In this document: piece after piece, positions 8,653 through 17,061 of the stretch
Layout of the letters: each line of letters begins with the position of its first letter
Position numbering within the stretch: position 1 is the first letter of the stretch
Assembly: GCA_964480725.1 (NCBI GenBank)
Contig: CAYZQO010000033.1
Span: 1 to 64,000 of the forward strand
Reading direction: 5' to 3'
From: JAFGBI01 sp964480725
Lineage (GTDB): Bacteria; Myxococcota_A; Polyangia; Polyangiales; Polyangiaceae
Length of the DNA stretch: 64,000 nt
Translations under genes and position numbers: made by a program
Notes under the pieces: model-generated
The model's database searches: none
What the model was told of the DNA's origin: nothing
Seen by the model: only the letters and a program-made list of their open reading frames with translations

Positions 8653-8860
8653 GGTGTGGACAGCCTAGTCGTGGACCCCGGTGACGGGAAACTTACCGAG
8701 GTGGCGTGGCCGCTCGCGAGGAGCAACGCCCGAGGCCGTCCCTCGCTTTGGCGCGGGCACTTGCACGCAGGGACCGATCTGCGCTGAAATGGCGGAGCGT
8801 CGCCGGGGTGCGCCGTGGCTGCCTTGCCCCGGAGGATCTCGGATCCAGGGAGAACCGACC

Positions 8861-9616
8861 GTGCGCCTCACCGCCGTCCTGTCCGCCGCGACCGTCTCGC
8901 TGCTCCTGGTTTCCGGCGCCGCCGCCGAAGAGCCGCCCGAGCGCGACCAGGACATCCTCGGCGAAACCTACGTCGGCGTGCGGTCTGGCTACTCGCTGCC
9001 GCTCGGGAACCTGTGGACCCTGAACAACGACGTGAAGGTGCCCCTGTCGGAGATCGTCTCGGGGGCCATGCCCCTGTGGGTGGACGCGCAGTACATGCCG
9101 CTCCCCGAGCTCGAGCTCGGACTGTCGATGATCATGGGCATCGCGTTCGCCAACGAGATCCCGCCGCCGGACGAGGACACGCCGGTGACGGACCTGCGGG
9201 GCTGCCCGGAGGGGACGCGGTGCCGCACCGGCGTGGTGCGGCCCGGCGCTCACGCCATCTTCCACCCCTGGCCCCAGGCCCGGGTCCACCCCTGGGTCGG
9301 CGCCGGCGTCGGGTACGGCTGGTTCCTCTTCAACCGCAAGACCGGCGACACGCGGCAAAAGATGTACTGGCACGGCCCGGAGATCATCGCCGCGCAACTC
9401 GGGGCCGACCTCCGCGTCTCAGACTCCACCTGGATCGGCGTGTTCGGCGCGTTCCAGCTCTTCCGCGCCGTGGACTGCGGGCTGCGCACGAACCGGCGGC
9501 CCCAGAGCTGCAGCATCGTCGAGCGGGCGCAACACGAGTGGCTCACGGTCGGGTTCCGCGTGCGCACCCACTTCTGGACCATCCGCCGGGCGCAGTCCGT
9601 CACCGCGCGGCTGTGA
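8861..9616 (+). CDS. Predicted outer-membrane beta-barrel protein
   Basis: 251 residues from a GTG at 8861 preceded by GGGAG. Signal peptide at 1-21 (LTAVLSAATVSLLLVSGAAAEE). The mature part alternates polar and hydrophobic residues with aromatic girdles (YVGVRSGYSLPLGN, VHPWVGAGVGYGWFLF, WIGVFGAFQLF) and ends in a strand with aromatic and Arg residues, as in small 8-stranded barrels common in myxobacteria. There are cysteine pairs in loops (CPEGTRC; CGLRTNRRPQSC), likely disulfides. Its last 17 bases overlap the end of the convergent glycosyltransferase gene. Function unknown. Confidence 0.8.
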   Translation: MRLTAVLSAATVSLLLVSGAAAEEPPERDQDILGETYVGVRSGYSLPLGNLWTLNNDVKVPLSEIVSGAMPLWVDAQYMPLPELELGLSMIMGIAFANEIPPPDEDTPVTDLRGCPEGTRCRTGVVRPGAHAIFHPWPQARVHPWVGAGVGYGWFLFNRKTGDTRQKMYWHGPEIIAAQLGADLRVSDSTWIGVFGAFQLFRAVDCGLRTNRRPQSCSIVERAQHEWLTVGFRVRTHFWTIRRAQSVTARL

Positions 9617-11090
9617 TCTCGTAGAGCGCGAGTGGCCCGTCGCGGGCGCGCTCTACGCCGACAGCGGCGGCCGTGGGTGCCCGATCCGCGGTGGTCACCA
9701 GCCACTGCGCGCCCGCCGCCTGCAGGCGCGCGGCGAGCGCCTCGGGGGAGCCAGTGGCGTCCGGGGGACGCGGGTGTCGCGGGTCGCGATCGTCGAGCGG
9801 CGTCGCGGCGCCCGTGCGTCCGAACGCCGCCATGACGGCGAAGAAGCCGTAGTCGAGCGTGTCGACGACAAGCCGCTCCCCAGCCGGCACCAGCCGGCGC
9901 GCAGCGGCACCGACGCCCACCTCGTGACGGCGATCCGCGAAGGGTGCCGGACGACCCCAGCGCGGGCGCCACGCCACCGCCGCGAGCACGACGAGGAGCC
10001 CCGCGGCCCCGGCAAGCCGCCAGCGCGCGGGGTCGCGGCCCCGCCGCCACGCGCGGGCGATCCCGTCACCCGCCACGATCGCCAGGCCCAGCCAGAGGGC
10101 GAGCAGCGCGCGCTCGCTGTGGTGGGTTGGGGCCGCGTTGCGCCACTCGCCGGCAGCGACGAACAGGACGAGCCCACCCAGGGCGATGGCGAAGCGCCGG
10201 TATCGGCCCGCGCCAAGCGGCGCCCGAGCGGCGACCAGGGCGACGAACGCGAGCGCCACCAGCGCCGCCAACTCGGGCTCGTACCGGGGCAGGGCGAGCA
10301 ACAGCGCGGCCACGGCCTTCTCCGGCGCTGTAGACGTCGCGCCGAGCGCTGCGCGGTAGGCGACGACCCGCCCGACGAAGAAGAGCGGGTCACCGTGGTC
10401 CATCGCGCCGTGGATCAACCACGCGAGCGGACCGGCCAGCGCAAGGAGCGCGCTCACGACGAGCCCCGGCCGGCGCCGCCGAATGGCGTCCACCCCCGCG
10501 CAGAGGGCCACCACCAGCGCGACGGGCCAGGCCTCGTAGCGGCAGAGCGCGGCCGCCGTGACGGCGAGGGCGCCGGCGAAGCGCACGCGGTTTCGCTGAT
10601 GCGCCGCCGTCGCAGCCCCAAAGGTCACCAGGGCGGCCGCGTAGCCGTCCGGAACCGTCGCAATGCCGAGACGCGCGGCGTAAGGCAGGGCGGCGCCGAG
10701 CAGGCCCGCGAGCAGCGCCGCCCCGCGATCGAGCCCGAGGGCTCGCGCCGCGGCGTGGACGAGCAGCGCCGAGCCCACGGCGGTCAGCAGCGCCACGGAG
10801 CGCGCGACCGCCAGGGTCGGTCCTGCGATCCCCATCACGGTTCCCGTCAGCCAGAACGGGAGCGGGAGCCAGCTGGTCCCGGAGGGATCGAGCGAGGGCG
10901 CAGCCGCGAAGCCCTGGGCGATGACGACCCGGGAGTAGTCGTCGTCGCTGATCGCCCGAAACCCGAACGCCCACACGACCGCGATGGCCAACACCCGAAC
11001 GGCGGCGACGACGGCGAGCTCCCAGGCGCCCGAACGCGAGCCCTCGGTCGCGTGGGGGTGAGCCGCGTGCGCGCGGCCCGCGCGCGTCAC
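9600..11090 (-). CDS. GT-C type (family 39-like) membrane glycosyltransferase
   Basis: 496 residues with about ten transmembrane helices and a soluble C-terminal end. The first extracytoplasmic loop has the acidic motif FRAISDDDYSRV followed by SWLPLPFWLTG, as in ArnT/PMT-like enzymes that use polyprenyl-phosphate sugars; the Arg-Tyr-Glu segment LCRYEAWP is also typical of this group. The predicted role is sugar transfer to lipid or protein at the outer face of the inner membrane; donor and acceptor are unknown. GTG at 11090 overlaps the secG stop codon (GTGA), indicating translational coupling. Confidence 0.82.
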   Translation of the reverse strand: MTRAGRAHAAHPHATEGSRSGAWELAVVAAVRVLAIAVVWAFGFRAISDDDYSRVVIAQGFAAAPSLDPSGTSWLPLPFWLTGTVMGIAGPTLAVARSVALLTAVGSALLVHAAARALGLDRGAALLAGLLGAALPYAARLGIATVPDGYAAALVTFGAATAAHQRNRVRFAGALAVTAAALCRYEAWPVALVVALCAGVDAIRRRRPGLVVSALLALAGPLAWLIHGAMDHGDPLFFVGRVVAYRAALGATSTAPEKAVAALLLALPRYEPELAALVALAFVALVAARAPLGAGRYRRFAIALGGLVLFVAAGEWRNAAPTHHSERALLALWLGLAIVAGDGIARAWRRGRDPARWRLAGAAGLLVVLAAVAWRPRWGRPAPFADRRHEVGVGAAARRLVPAGERLVVDTLDYGFFAVMAAFGRTGAATPLDDRDPRHPRPPDATGSPEALAARLQAAGAQWLVTTADRAPTAAAVGVERARDGPLALYEITAAR

Positions 11091-11761
11091 GGCCCGTAGG
11101 GGTTGTCTGCCGGCGCCGGCGCAACGGGAGCGGGAGCGGGACGCGGCGCCGGCAGCGTGGCAGGCGGCGCCGCTGGCGGAGCGGCGGGCGCCACCGGGGC
11201 CGGAGCCGGCGGCTCCACGGGCTGCCGAGGCGCGATCGGTGCGGCGGGCGGGCTCGGCGCCACCGGAGCCGGAGCGACTGGCTCGACGTCCACCGGCGCC
11301 GCGGCTCCCACTTCCGGCGCCGTCGGGGCCGCCTCGTCCTCTACCGTGCCGGGGGTACCCTCGTCGGGCTCGGCGGGAGCCTCGGGCTCGGCGGGAGCCT
11401 CGGGCTCGGCGGGAGCCTCGGGCTCGGCGGGAGCCTCGGGCTCGGCGGGCTGGGGCGCTCGCGTGGGCTCCTCCTCCTTGATCACCCCGATCTCCTGGCC
11501 CCGCTCCTCGAGCGCCTTGTCGCCGGAGGTGGAGAGGAACGCGAGCACGACACTGGAGAGGAAGAAGGTCGTCGCGGTGACCCAGGTGGCCCGGGTGAGG
11601 ATGTTGCCCGCGCCCCTGCCCCCGAAGACCTGCGTCGCGCCGACGCCGGTGAACGCCCCGAGGCCACCGCTCTTCCCCGGCTGGAGGAGGACCACCAGGA
11701 TGAGGAAGAGGCACGCGGCCACGTGGATGACGACGACGGGCGTGTAGAGTATCTCGGCCAC
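11087..11761 (-). CDS. secG: Preprotein translocase subunit SecG with long disordered tail
   Basis: Sec translocon subunit. The first ~75 residues hold two transmembrane helices with the conserved QPGKSGGLGAFTG loop between them and ATQVFGGRGAGNILTRATW, as in all SecG proteins. At 224 residues it is two to three times the usual length: from about residue 85 an Ala/Pro/Glu tail includes an AEPEAP repeat. GTG at 11761 is chosen for its GAGGA site eight bases upstream. It follows the PGK-like gene by 142 bases, keeping the widespread pgk-tpiA-secG order but without tpiA. Confidence 0.92.
   Translation of the reverse strand: MAEILYTPVVVIHVAACLFLILVVLLQPGKSGGLGAFTGVGATQVFGGRGAGNILTRATWVTATTFFLSSVVLAFLSTSGDKALEERGQEIGVIKEEEPTRAPQPAEPEAPAEPEAPAEPEAPAEPEAPAEPDEGTPGTVEDEAAPTAPEVGAAAPVDVEPVAPAPVAPSPPAAPIAPRQPVEPPAPAPVAPAAPPAAPPATLPAPRPAPAPVAPAPADNPYGP
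11364..11449. repeat. 18-bp tandem repeat within secG
   Basis: The unit TCGGGCTCGGCGGGAGCC is repeated four times in full plus a partial copy. On the coding (minus) strand each unit encodes AEPEAP. Units are identical, indicating recent expansion or ongoing slippage; copy-number changes would stay in frame. Confidence 0.9.
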
Positions 11762-11903
11762 TTCTCGGTCCTCACGGAGGCGCGCGCTTCGCGCTCGGGC
11801 GCGGGCCACCCGGCGCGGCCCACCGCTTTAGCCCGCCTCGACGCCCCATGCCAGCGGGTAATCGTCGCGTTGCTGGGCGAGCAACCGGCGCGCCGCCCAA
11901 GGC

Positions 11904-13094
11904 TCAGCCGAGCGCCTCCAGCGCGGGCAGACGCCGACCGAGGAGCGCGGCCATCACGGTGGCCTCGGCCTCGGTCACCAGGGTGAGACGGGCGGCCACG
12001 GCCTGTCCAGCCGAACGCGCGGCGCGCGCGACCGCCTCGCCGGCGAGCACGGTGAAGGCACCGGTCACCGCCAGGCTGGTCGCCAGCAGCCGCCCTCCGG
12101 ATCCGGCCGCGGGGCTGGCCGACCGACCGACGTCCCCGATCCAGAGCACGGTCCCCCCCCCCCGGCAGCGATTCCGGAAGCGATCGATGGTGTCGGGACC
12201 GAGATCGACACCCATAGCACCGGACGGAACCCCCCGGACGCTCACCGCCTCGCCCTCCGGCGCTTCAACATCGCGCACCGCGACCAGGTCGGTCGGCAGC
12301 AGCACGTCCTGGCCGGCCTGGCGGAGCTGGTCGAGCAGCGTCCGCGCCCTTGCGAAGGCGGCCGGTTCGACCGGTGTGAAACCGAGGTCCGCCTCCGTCG
12401 CCGCGAGCAGCGTGTGCCCGACCCCTCCGGCGAAGCAGAAAGCATCGGCACGGGAGCGCAGCGCGCCGATGATCGGCAGCGCGGCCTCGAACGAGGGCCC
12501 CGCGACGATGGCGACGAACGGGCGCGCCGGCTCGAGCATGAGGCGAGAGAGTAGCTCGAGCTCCGCCGCGAGCGCGGGCCCGACCGCGCGCTGCCTCAGG
12601 AGCCGGGGTAGCCGCGTCAGACTCGACCAGTCGCGGTGGGCGAGCGAGAGGGACTCCAAGACGTACGCGTCCGCGAGGCGGGCGAGTTCCCGCGAGAACG
12701 CCTCGTCGCCCCCGGTTTCTCCGGGATCGGTGAGCAGGTTCTCGAGACAGCAGACCTGCCCGGCGCGCAGATCGGCAACCACCTTGCGCGCCACGTCGCC
12801 CACACACTCTTCGGGGACGTGCACCTCCCAGCCGGTGTGGGCGGCCAGCCGCGCCGCGATGGGCTCGATCGATGGGGGCGATGCGTCAGGCGTCGCCGCC
12901 GCCCGACTGCCGGCGATGATCAGTCGCGCTCCGCCAGCCACCACGCGCTCGAGCGTGGGCACGACGGCGCGCAGCACCGGGTCGTCGGCGACGCCATCGT
13001 CCCCGTCGACCAGCGGGCCGCCGAGGTCGACACGGACGAGGACCCGCGCGTTCTCCAGGGACAACGCGTCGAAGGACGGGAGGTTCCGGAACAT
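11904..13094 (-). CDS. Degenerate phosphoglycerate kinase-like protein
   Basis: 396 residues, the normal PGK length, and collinear with PGK throughout: VRVDLGGPL for VRVDFNVPL, ENLLTDPGE for ENLRFHPGE, LAHRDWSS for TAHRAHAS, FAGGVGHTLLAA for GGGMANTFL, LPTDLVAV, and DLGPDTID for DIGPKTI. But the catalytic lysine segment GGAKVSDK is AGPSFEAA (both Lys lost), WNGPMG is WIGDVG, and the C-terminal GGGDS/TAA nucleotide loop is VTGAFTVLAG. It therefore looks unable to make ATP by the PGK mechanism. It sits in the classical pgk position ahead of secG. It contains an 11-base G tract. Possible roles are structural or regulatory; unknown. Confidence 0.8.
   Translation of the reverse strand: MFRNLPSFDALSLENARVLVRVDLGGPLVDGDDGVADDPVLRAVVPTLERVVAGGARLIIAGSRAAATPDASPPSIEPIAARLAAHTGWEVHVPEECVGDVARKVVADLRAGQVCCLENLLTDPGETGGDEAFSRELARLADAYVLESLSLAHRDWSSLTRLPRLLRQRAVGPALAAELELLSRLMLEPARPFVAIVAGPSFEAALPIIGALRSRADAFCFAGGVGHTLLAATEADLGFTPVEPAAFARARTLLDQLRQAGQDVLLPTDLVAVRDVEAPEGEAVSVRGVPSGAMGVDLGPDTIDRFRNRCRGGGTVLWIGDVGRSASPAAGSGGRLLATSLAVTGAFTVLAGEAVARAARSAGQAVAARLTLVTEAEATVMAALLGRRLPALEALG
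12153..12163. repeat. Homopolymer C11/G11 tract inside PGK-like gene
   Basis: Eleven consecutive C on the plus strand (G on the coding strand), encoding the Gly run in CRGGGTVLW. Tracts of this length are prone to slipped-strand errors; a single-base change would truncate the protein's last third. As read here the frame is intact. Confidence 0.9.
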
Positions 13095-13144
13095 CGAGGG
13101 CCTTTTAGCACCGCGGGCCCGGGTCGCGGCAGTAGAGTGGCGAC

Positions 13145-13741
13145 GTGCTAGGAACGCTGCTCGAGGGCCTGCTACTGGGCAGCACCGCCGCCGCGCAGCC
13201 GGGGCCCTTCCAGGCGCTGCTCGTGCAGCAGACGGTGGCGCACGGGGCCCGCCGGACGCTGCCCGCCACCGTCGCGCCGCTGCTGAGTGACGGTCCCGTC
13301 GTGATCCTCGTTCTGGTGGTGCTGCGGAGCGTGCCGGACGCGGCGATCCGCACGCTCGGCATCGCCGGGGGCCTCTACCTCCTCTTGCTCGCCGTGCTGG
13401 CCGCCCGCCGCCCCCGCGATCCCGAGGCGCCGGAGCGCCCCCATAGCGGGCTCCTGCGGGCGGTCCTCGTCAACGTCCTCGGGCCGGGACCCATTCTATT
13501 CTGGGGGCTCGTCGCCGGCCCCATCGTGCTCGCCGCGGCCCGCGCCTCGTGGGTCGCCGCGGGGGCGTTCGTGGCGAGCTTTTACGCCGCCCTGATCGGC
13601 GTCAACGCCCTCGTCGTGCTGGCGGTGGGCTGGGCGCGCGAGCGCGGAGAGCGGGCGCGCCGCGCCCTGCACATCGCCTCCATCGTCGCGCTCGCGGGGT
13701 TCGGCGTCTTCGCCGTCGCGCGCGGCCTGATGGGCGGGTGA
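13145..13741 (+). CDS. LysE/RhtB-family exporter
   Basis: 198 residues with six predicted transmembrane helices. The N-terminal part (GLLLGSTAAAQPGPFQALLVQQTVAHGARRTL) follows the LysE pattern with PGP near the start of the first loop, and LVNVLGPGPILFWGLVAG matches the family's NPK-like segment in the fourth helix. LysE proteins export amino acids or related small molecules by proton exchange; the substrate here cannot be told. GTG start at 13145, divergent from the PGK-like gene with 50 bases between them. Confidence 0.8.
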   Translation: MLGTLLEGLLLGSTAAAQPGPFQALLVQQTVAHGARRTLPATVAPLLSDGPVVILVLVVLRSVPDAAIRTLGIAGGLYLLLLAVLAARRPRDPEAPERPHSGLLRAVLVNVLGPGPILFWGLVAGPIVLAAARASWVAAGAFVASFYAALIGVNALVVLAVGWARERGERARRALHIASIVALAGFGVFAVARGLMGG

Positions 13742-13812
13742 CCGCGACGCCGGGGACGGCGCGGGATCGCACCTCCCCAGCGCGCGGCTGCGGCTGCTAC
13801 CCTGGTGCGACC

Positions 13813-15069
13813 GTGAGGAGGCGGCGAGTCGTCCGGCTGGCCCTCGGCGGCATCGCCACCTGGTCGATGCTGACGCCGTTGTCGCACGCAGAACCGGACC
13901 CGCGCGACGTACCCCACGGAGAGACGGGGGTCTTCCCCGCGCTCGGGTACAACCCCGACACGGGGCTGGATCTCGGCGTCTTCGTGCACCGCGCCCGGTT
14001 CGAGCCAGGGGCGCGCCCCTACGCGTGGCGGGGCCGGCTGCAGATCCAGACGAGCGTGCTGGCCGAGGACGGCCTCGAGCTCCCGCGGCAGGAGCACTTC
14101 CTCAAGCTCGACCTCCCCGGCGTGCCAGACGCGCTCACCCGGCTGCGGGGCGAGCTGGTCTGGGACAAGCAGGTCAACGCGGGCTACTACGGCGTGGGGA
14201 ACGCTGCCCCCGCGGTGGATCCGGCGCTCACGCTCACCCGCCATCACCACGAGTACCGCGTCGAGACGTTCCGGACCGAGGTGAGCGCGGAGCGCGAGCT
14301 CGGAGCTCCCAGGTGGCGCGCGTTCGCTGGCCTGGGATTGGCGCGGGTCGATCTCGATGCCTACGAAGACAGCCTGCTCGCCGCGGACGTCGCCGCCGAC
14401 GGAGACGACGTTCGATCGCCGCCCGGCGTGGGGCTCTACACGGCGCTGACGTTCCGGGTCGGGCTCGTGCTCGATCGGAGGGACCACGAAACCCAGCCGA
14501 CCCGCGGAGTCTTTCACGACGTGGTGGTGCGGGCGGCGCCAGCGCTCGGGGACGGCCCGGGCTGGGGCGGCGTCACCTACACCGCCCGCTTCTACGTCCC
14601 GCTCGTCGCCGACGACCTCGTGCTGGCCACCCGCGTGCTGGGCGACGTGACCTTCGGCGACGTACCGCTCGTGGAACAGAACCAGTACGGCGGACTGCTC
14701 CCGGGCAAGGCGTTCGGCGGGGCCGAGGGGCTGCGCGGGATCGCCGACGGGCGCTATGTCGGCAAGACGAAAGCGCTGGGCTCGGTGGAGCTCCGCGCCG
14801 CTTTCCTCCCCTTCCACGCCTTCCGCACACCGATGAACCTCGGCGTGGCGTTGCTCGTCGACGCAGGGCGGGTGTGGTCCGACAGCCTCGCCGCGGACCC
14901 CGAGCGAGATGGCGACGCCGGTGGGCTCCACCTGGGAGCCGGCGCGGGTCCGAGGCTGCGGTGGGGAGACTCACTCCTGGTCCGCTTCGAGGTCGTTCAC
15001 TGCCCAGACACCCACGATCCGGGGGCGGGGCCGCTCATGACCTACCTCTCCGCCGACGCTCGCTTCTGA
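13813..15069 (+). CDS. Omp85/BamA-superfamily surface antigen barrel
   Basis: 418 residues from GTG 13813. Signal peptide to about residue 27 (ending LSHAEP). The rest is a beta barrel with the family signs: FPALGYNPDTGLDLGVFV near the start, VLDRRDHETQPTRGVF, GGLLPGKAFGGAEGLRGIADGRY and a C-terminal strand ending in Phe (MTYLSADARF), the signal read by the BAM complex. No POTRA domains are present, so it is a bare barrel of the surface-antigen D15 type rather than BamA itself. Function unknown; possible secretion or lipid role. Confidence 0.82.
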   Translation: MRRRRVVRLALGGIATWSMLTPLSHAEPDPRDVPHGETGVFPALGYNPDTGLDLGVFVHRARFEPGARPYAWRGRLQIQTSVLAEDGLELPRQEHFLKLDLPGVPDALTRLRGELVWDKQVNAGYYGVGNAAPAVDPALTLTRHHHEYRVETFRTEVSAERELGAPRWRAFAGLGLARVDLDAYEDSLLAADVAADGDDVRSPPGVGLYTALTFRVGLVLDRRDHETQPTRGVFHDVVVRAAPALGDGPGWGGVTYTARFYVPLVADDLVLATRVLGDVTFGDVPLVEQNQYGGLLPGKAFGGAEGLRGIADGRYVGKTKALGSVELRAAFLPFHAFRTPMNLGVALLVDAGRVWSDSLAADPERDGDAGGLHLGAGAGPRLRWGDSLLVRFEVVHCPDTHDPGAGPLMTYLSADARF

Positions 15070-15181
15070 CTCCCCTGGCCTCGTCCGCCCGATTTTCGTT
15101 ACCCGTGCGCGGGACCGCCGGTAGACTCCCGCTCTCCGCTGGAGCTCTCCCGAAGGGCAGAAGGGTCGGACATTGGTAGGC

Positions 15182-15943
15182 ATGGGGTCAAAGGGTCGCC
15201 GTTCGCTGGTGTGGGGTCGAGGGCGCGCGCGGGGGTTGGCCGAGGCGGCGGGCGTCGCGCTCGCGGGCGTCGTGCTCGCCGGGTGTGGGGGGCCAAAGAT
15301 GAAGGTCCCCTCCGACCTCGAGCAGGACATGGACGTCCTCACGACCAAGGGCCGGAAGGGCACGACCCGCGATGGCGGCGGGTTCGTGTTTGGGCCCTAC
15401 CGGGTGGAGGAGGTCCAGCGCGACTGGTCGAACCCCAAGGGGTTCGAGGTGTTCGAGGGTTTCACGCCGTCGGATGGCGGTGGGTACAAGTACCGCTTCG
15501 CGGGCGGCGGCGAGCGGTCGATGACCGGCAAATGCGCGACCCCCGAGCCCGAGCAGATCCAGGAGCTCGACGGGAGCGTGACGGTCAAGGAGCAGAGCCA
15601 GACCGTGGCGTGCCTGTGCGAGCTTGGCACCAAGATCGAGGCTCAGCTCTTCGTCGAGGATCTAGCGGGAGAATTCGGGGGCCCGGTCGTCGTGCGCGAC
15701 GTCGAGCTGCGCGCGACGGGCATCTACGGGCTCGCCAACGGCGACAAGAACCCGGTCCCCGCCGGCTACCAGATCGACGCCGAGGACGGCCCCGTCGCCG
15801 GCTTCGAGGTGCTCCCCGGCAAGGCCCGGCTCTGGATCCGCGAGGATCTCAAGAAGCAGGACGTCCGCGCGCTGTCTTGTGCGATCGCGGGGCTCATGCT
15901 CTTCGAGCCCGTGGTCGAGAAGACGGACAAGAAGCGGGACTGA
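15182..15943 (+). CDS. Hypothetical lipoprotein
   Basis: 253 residues. Basic N-terminus, hydrophobic stretch and lipobox LAGC at about 34-37, so probably exported and lipid-anchored. The mature part is polar and has four cysteines (GKCATPEP, VACLCELG, LSCAIAG). Phrases such as FGPYRVEEVQRDW and YKYRFAGGGERSMTGKC are not from a family I know. ATG 15182 is used; an in-frame TTG at 15173 gives three more residues. It converges on accA with 26 bases between the stops. Confidence 0.75.
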   Translation: MGSKGRRSLVWGRGRARGLAEAAGVALAGVVLAGCGGPKMKVPSDLEQDMDVLTTKGRKGTTRDGGGFVFGPYRVEEVQRDWSNPKGFEVFEGFTPSDGGGYKYRFAGGGERSMTGKCATPEPEQIQELDGSVTVKEQSQTVACLCELGTKIEAQLFVEDLAGEFGGPVVVRDVELRATGIYGLANGDKNPVPAGYQIDAEDGPVAGFEVLPGKARLWIREDLKKQDVRALSCAIAGLMLFEPVVEKTDKKRD

Positions 15944-15969
15944 GGGGCCGAGGCGCCCGATGGCGCCGC

Positions 15970-16920
15970 TCAGGCGATGATGGCTCCGAGGCCGCGGAAG
16001 CGGCGATACCGGTCCTCCCGCAGCGCCTCGCGACCCATGCCGTCGAGCGAATGGAGGGTGTCCGTGAGCGCCTGGTCGAGGGCGCGCGCCGCGGCGTCGT
16101 GATCCTGGTGCGCACCACCGGGGGGCTCGGGGACGAGCGCGTCGACGATCCCGAGCTCGAGCAGGTGAGGCCCGGTTATCTTGAGCCGCGCCGCCGCCTC
16201 CGCGGCCTTGTCGGCGCTCTTCCAGAGGATCGACGCGCACCCCTCGGGCGAGATCACGGAGTAGAAGCTGTACTCGAAGGCGAGAACCCGGTTGGCGACC
16301 GCGAGGGCGAGCGCCCCGCCGGAGCCGCCCTCCCCGATCACGGTTGCCACCACCGGAACCCCGAGGCGGGACAGCACCTCCAGCGCCGCAGCGATCGCCT
16401 CCGCCTGACCCCGCTCCTCCGCCTCGATGCCGGGGTACGCGCCCTGGGTGTCGATGAAGGTCAGGATAGGGAGCCCGAAACGGTCTGCGAGCTCGTAGAT
16501 GCGGATCGCCTTCCGGTAACCCTCGGGATTGGGCGAGCCGAAGCGGCGCTCGATGTTCTCCTTGGTGGTGCGACCCTTCTGGTGCCCGACGATGGCGACG
16601 CTGCGCCCGTGGAACTTCGCCAGACCCGTGATGATGGCCGCGTCGTCGGCGAACCTTCGATCCCCGTGCAGCTCGATGAAGTCCGTGAAGAGCCGCCCGA
16701 GGTAATCCGTCGTGTACGGCCGGTTCGGGTGTCGCGAGAGCTGCACCTTCTGGTGGGCGCTCAGGTTCTGGAAGACCTCGCGCGCGAGCAGCGCGGCCTT
16801 CTCTTCCAGACGCCGGAGCTCGCCCACAAAGCGGTCGTCGGCGCCCGCGAGCTTGCGGAGCTCCTTGATCCGGGTCACCAGATCGACGATCGGCTTCTCG
16901 AAGGCGAGAACGTGCACCAT
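15970..16920 (-). CDS. accA: Acetyl-CoA carboxylase carboxyltransferase subunit alpha
   Basis: 316 residues, the usual length. With AccD it transfers the carboxyl group from biotin to acetyl-CoA, the first step of fatty acid synthesis. Seen: coiled N-terminal helices with RIKELRKLAG, HPNRPYTTDYL, ELHGDRRFADDAAIITG, GHQKGRTTKENIERRFGSPNPEGYRKA, the oxyanion-forming GEGGSGGALALAVANRV, and YSVISPEGCASILWK. ATG at 16920 places the start as in the family. The partner accD is not in the window. Confidence 0.96.
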   Translation of the reverse strand: MVHVLAFEKPIVDLVTRIKELRKLAGADDRFVGELRRLEEKAALLAREVFQNLSAHQKVQLSRHPNRPYTTDYLGRLFTDFIELHGDRRFADDAAIITGLAKFHGRSVAIVGHQKGRTTKENIERRFGSPNPEGYRKAIRIYELADRFGLPILTFIDTQGAYPGIEAEERGQAEAIAAALEVLSRLGVPVVATVIGEGGSGGALALAVANRVLAFEYSFYSVISPEGCASILWKSADKAAEAAARLKITGPHLLELGIVDALVPEPPGGAHQDHDAAARALDQALTDTLHSLDGMGREALREDRYRRFRGLGAIIA

Positions 16921-17061
16921 CGGGCGGCGCAACGATAGCCAATGCGCGCCCGCCGTCGAGGGGCGCGGCGGTGCGTAGTCAGCGTCGCAGCCGAACCCGC
17001 GCGGAATCACCCACCGACCCGCCGGGCGATGACGTCCGACGGGGGCGGCGGAACGCCGAGC

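Noticed and set aside
9774..11099. 441-codon plus-strand frame opposite the glycosyltransferase
   Set aside because: Shadow composition and no signal for translation; the minus strand encodes ordered membrane helices.
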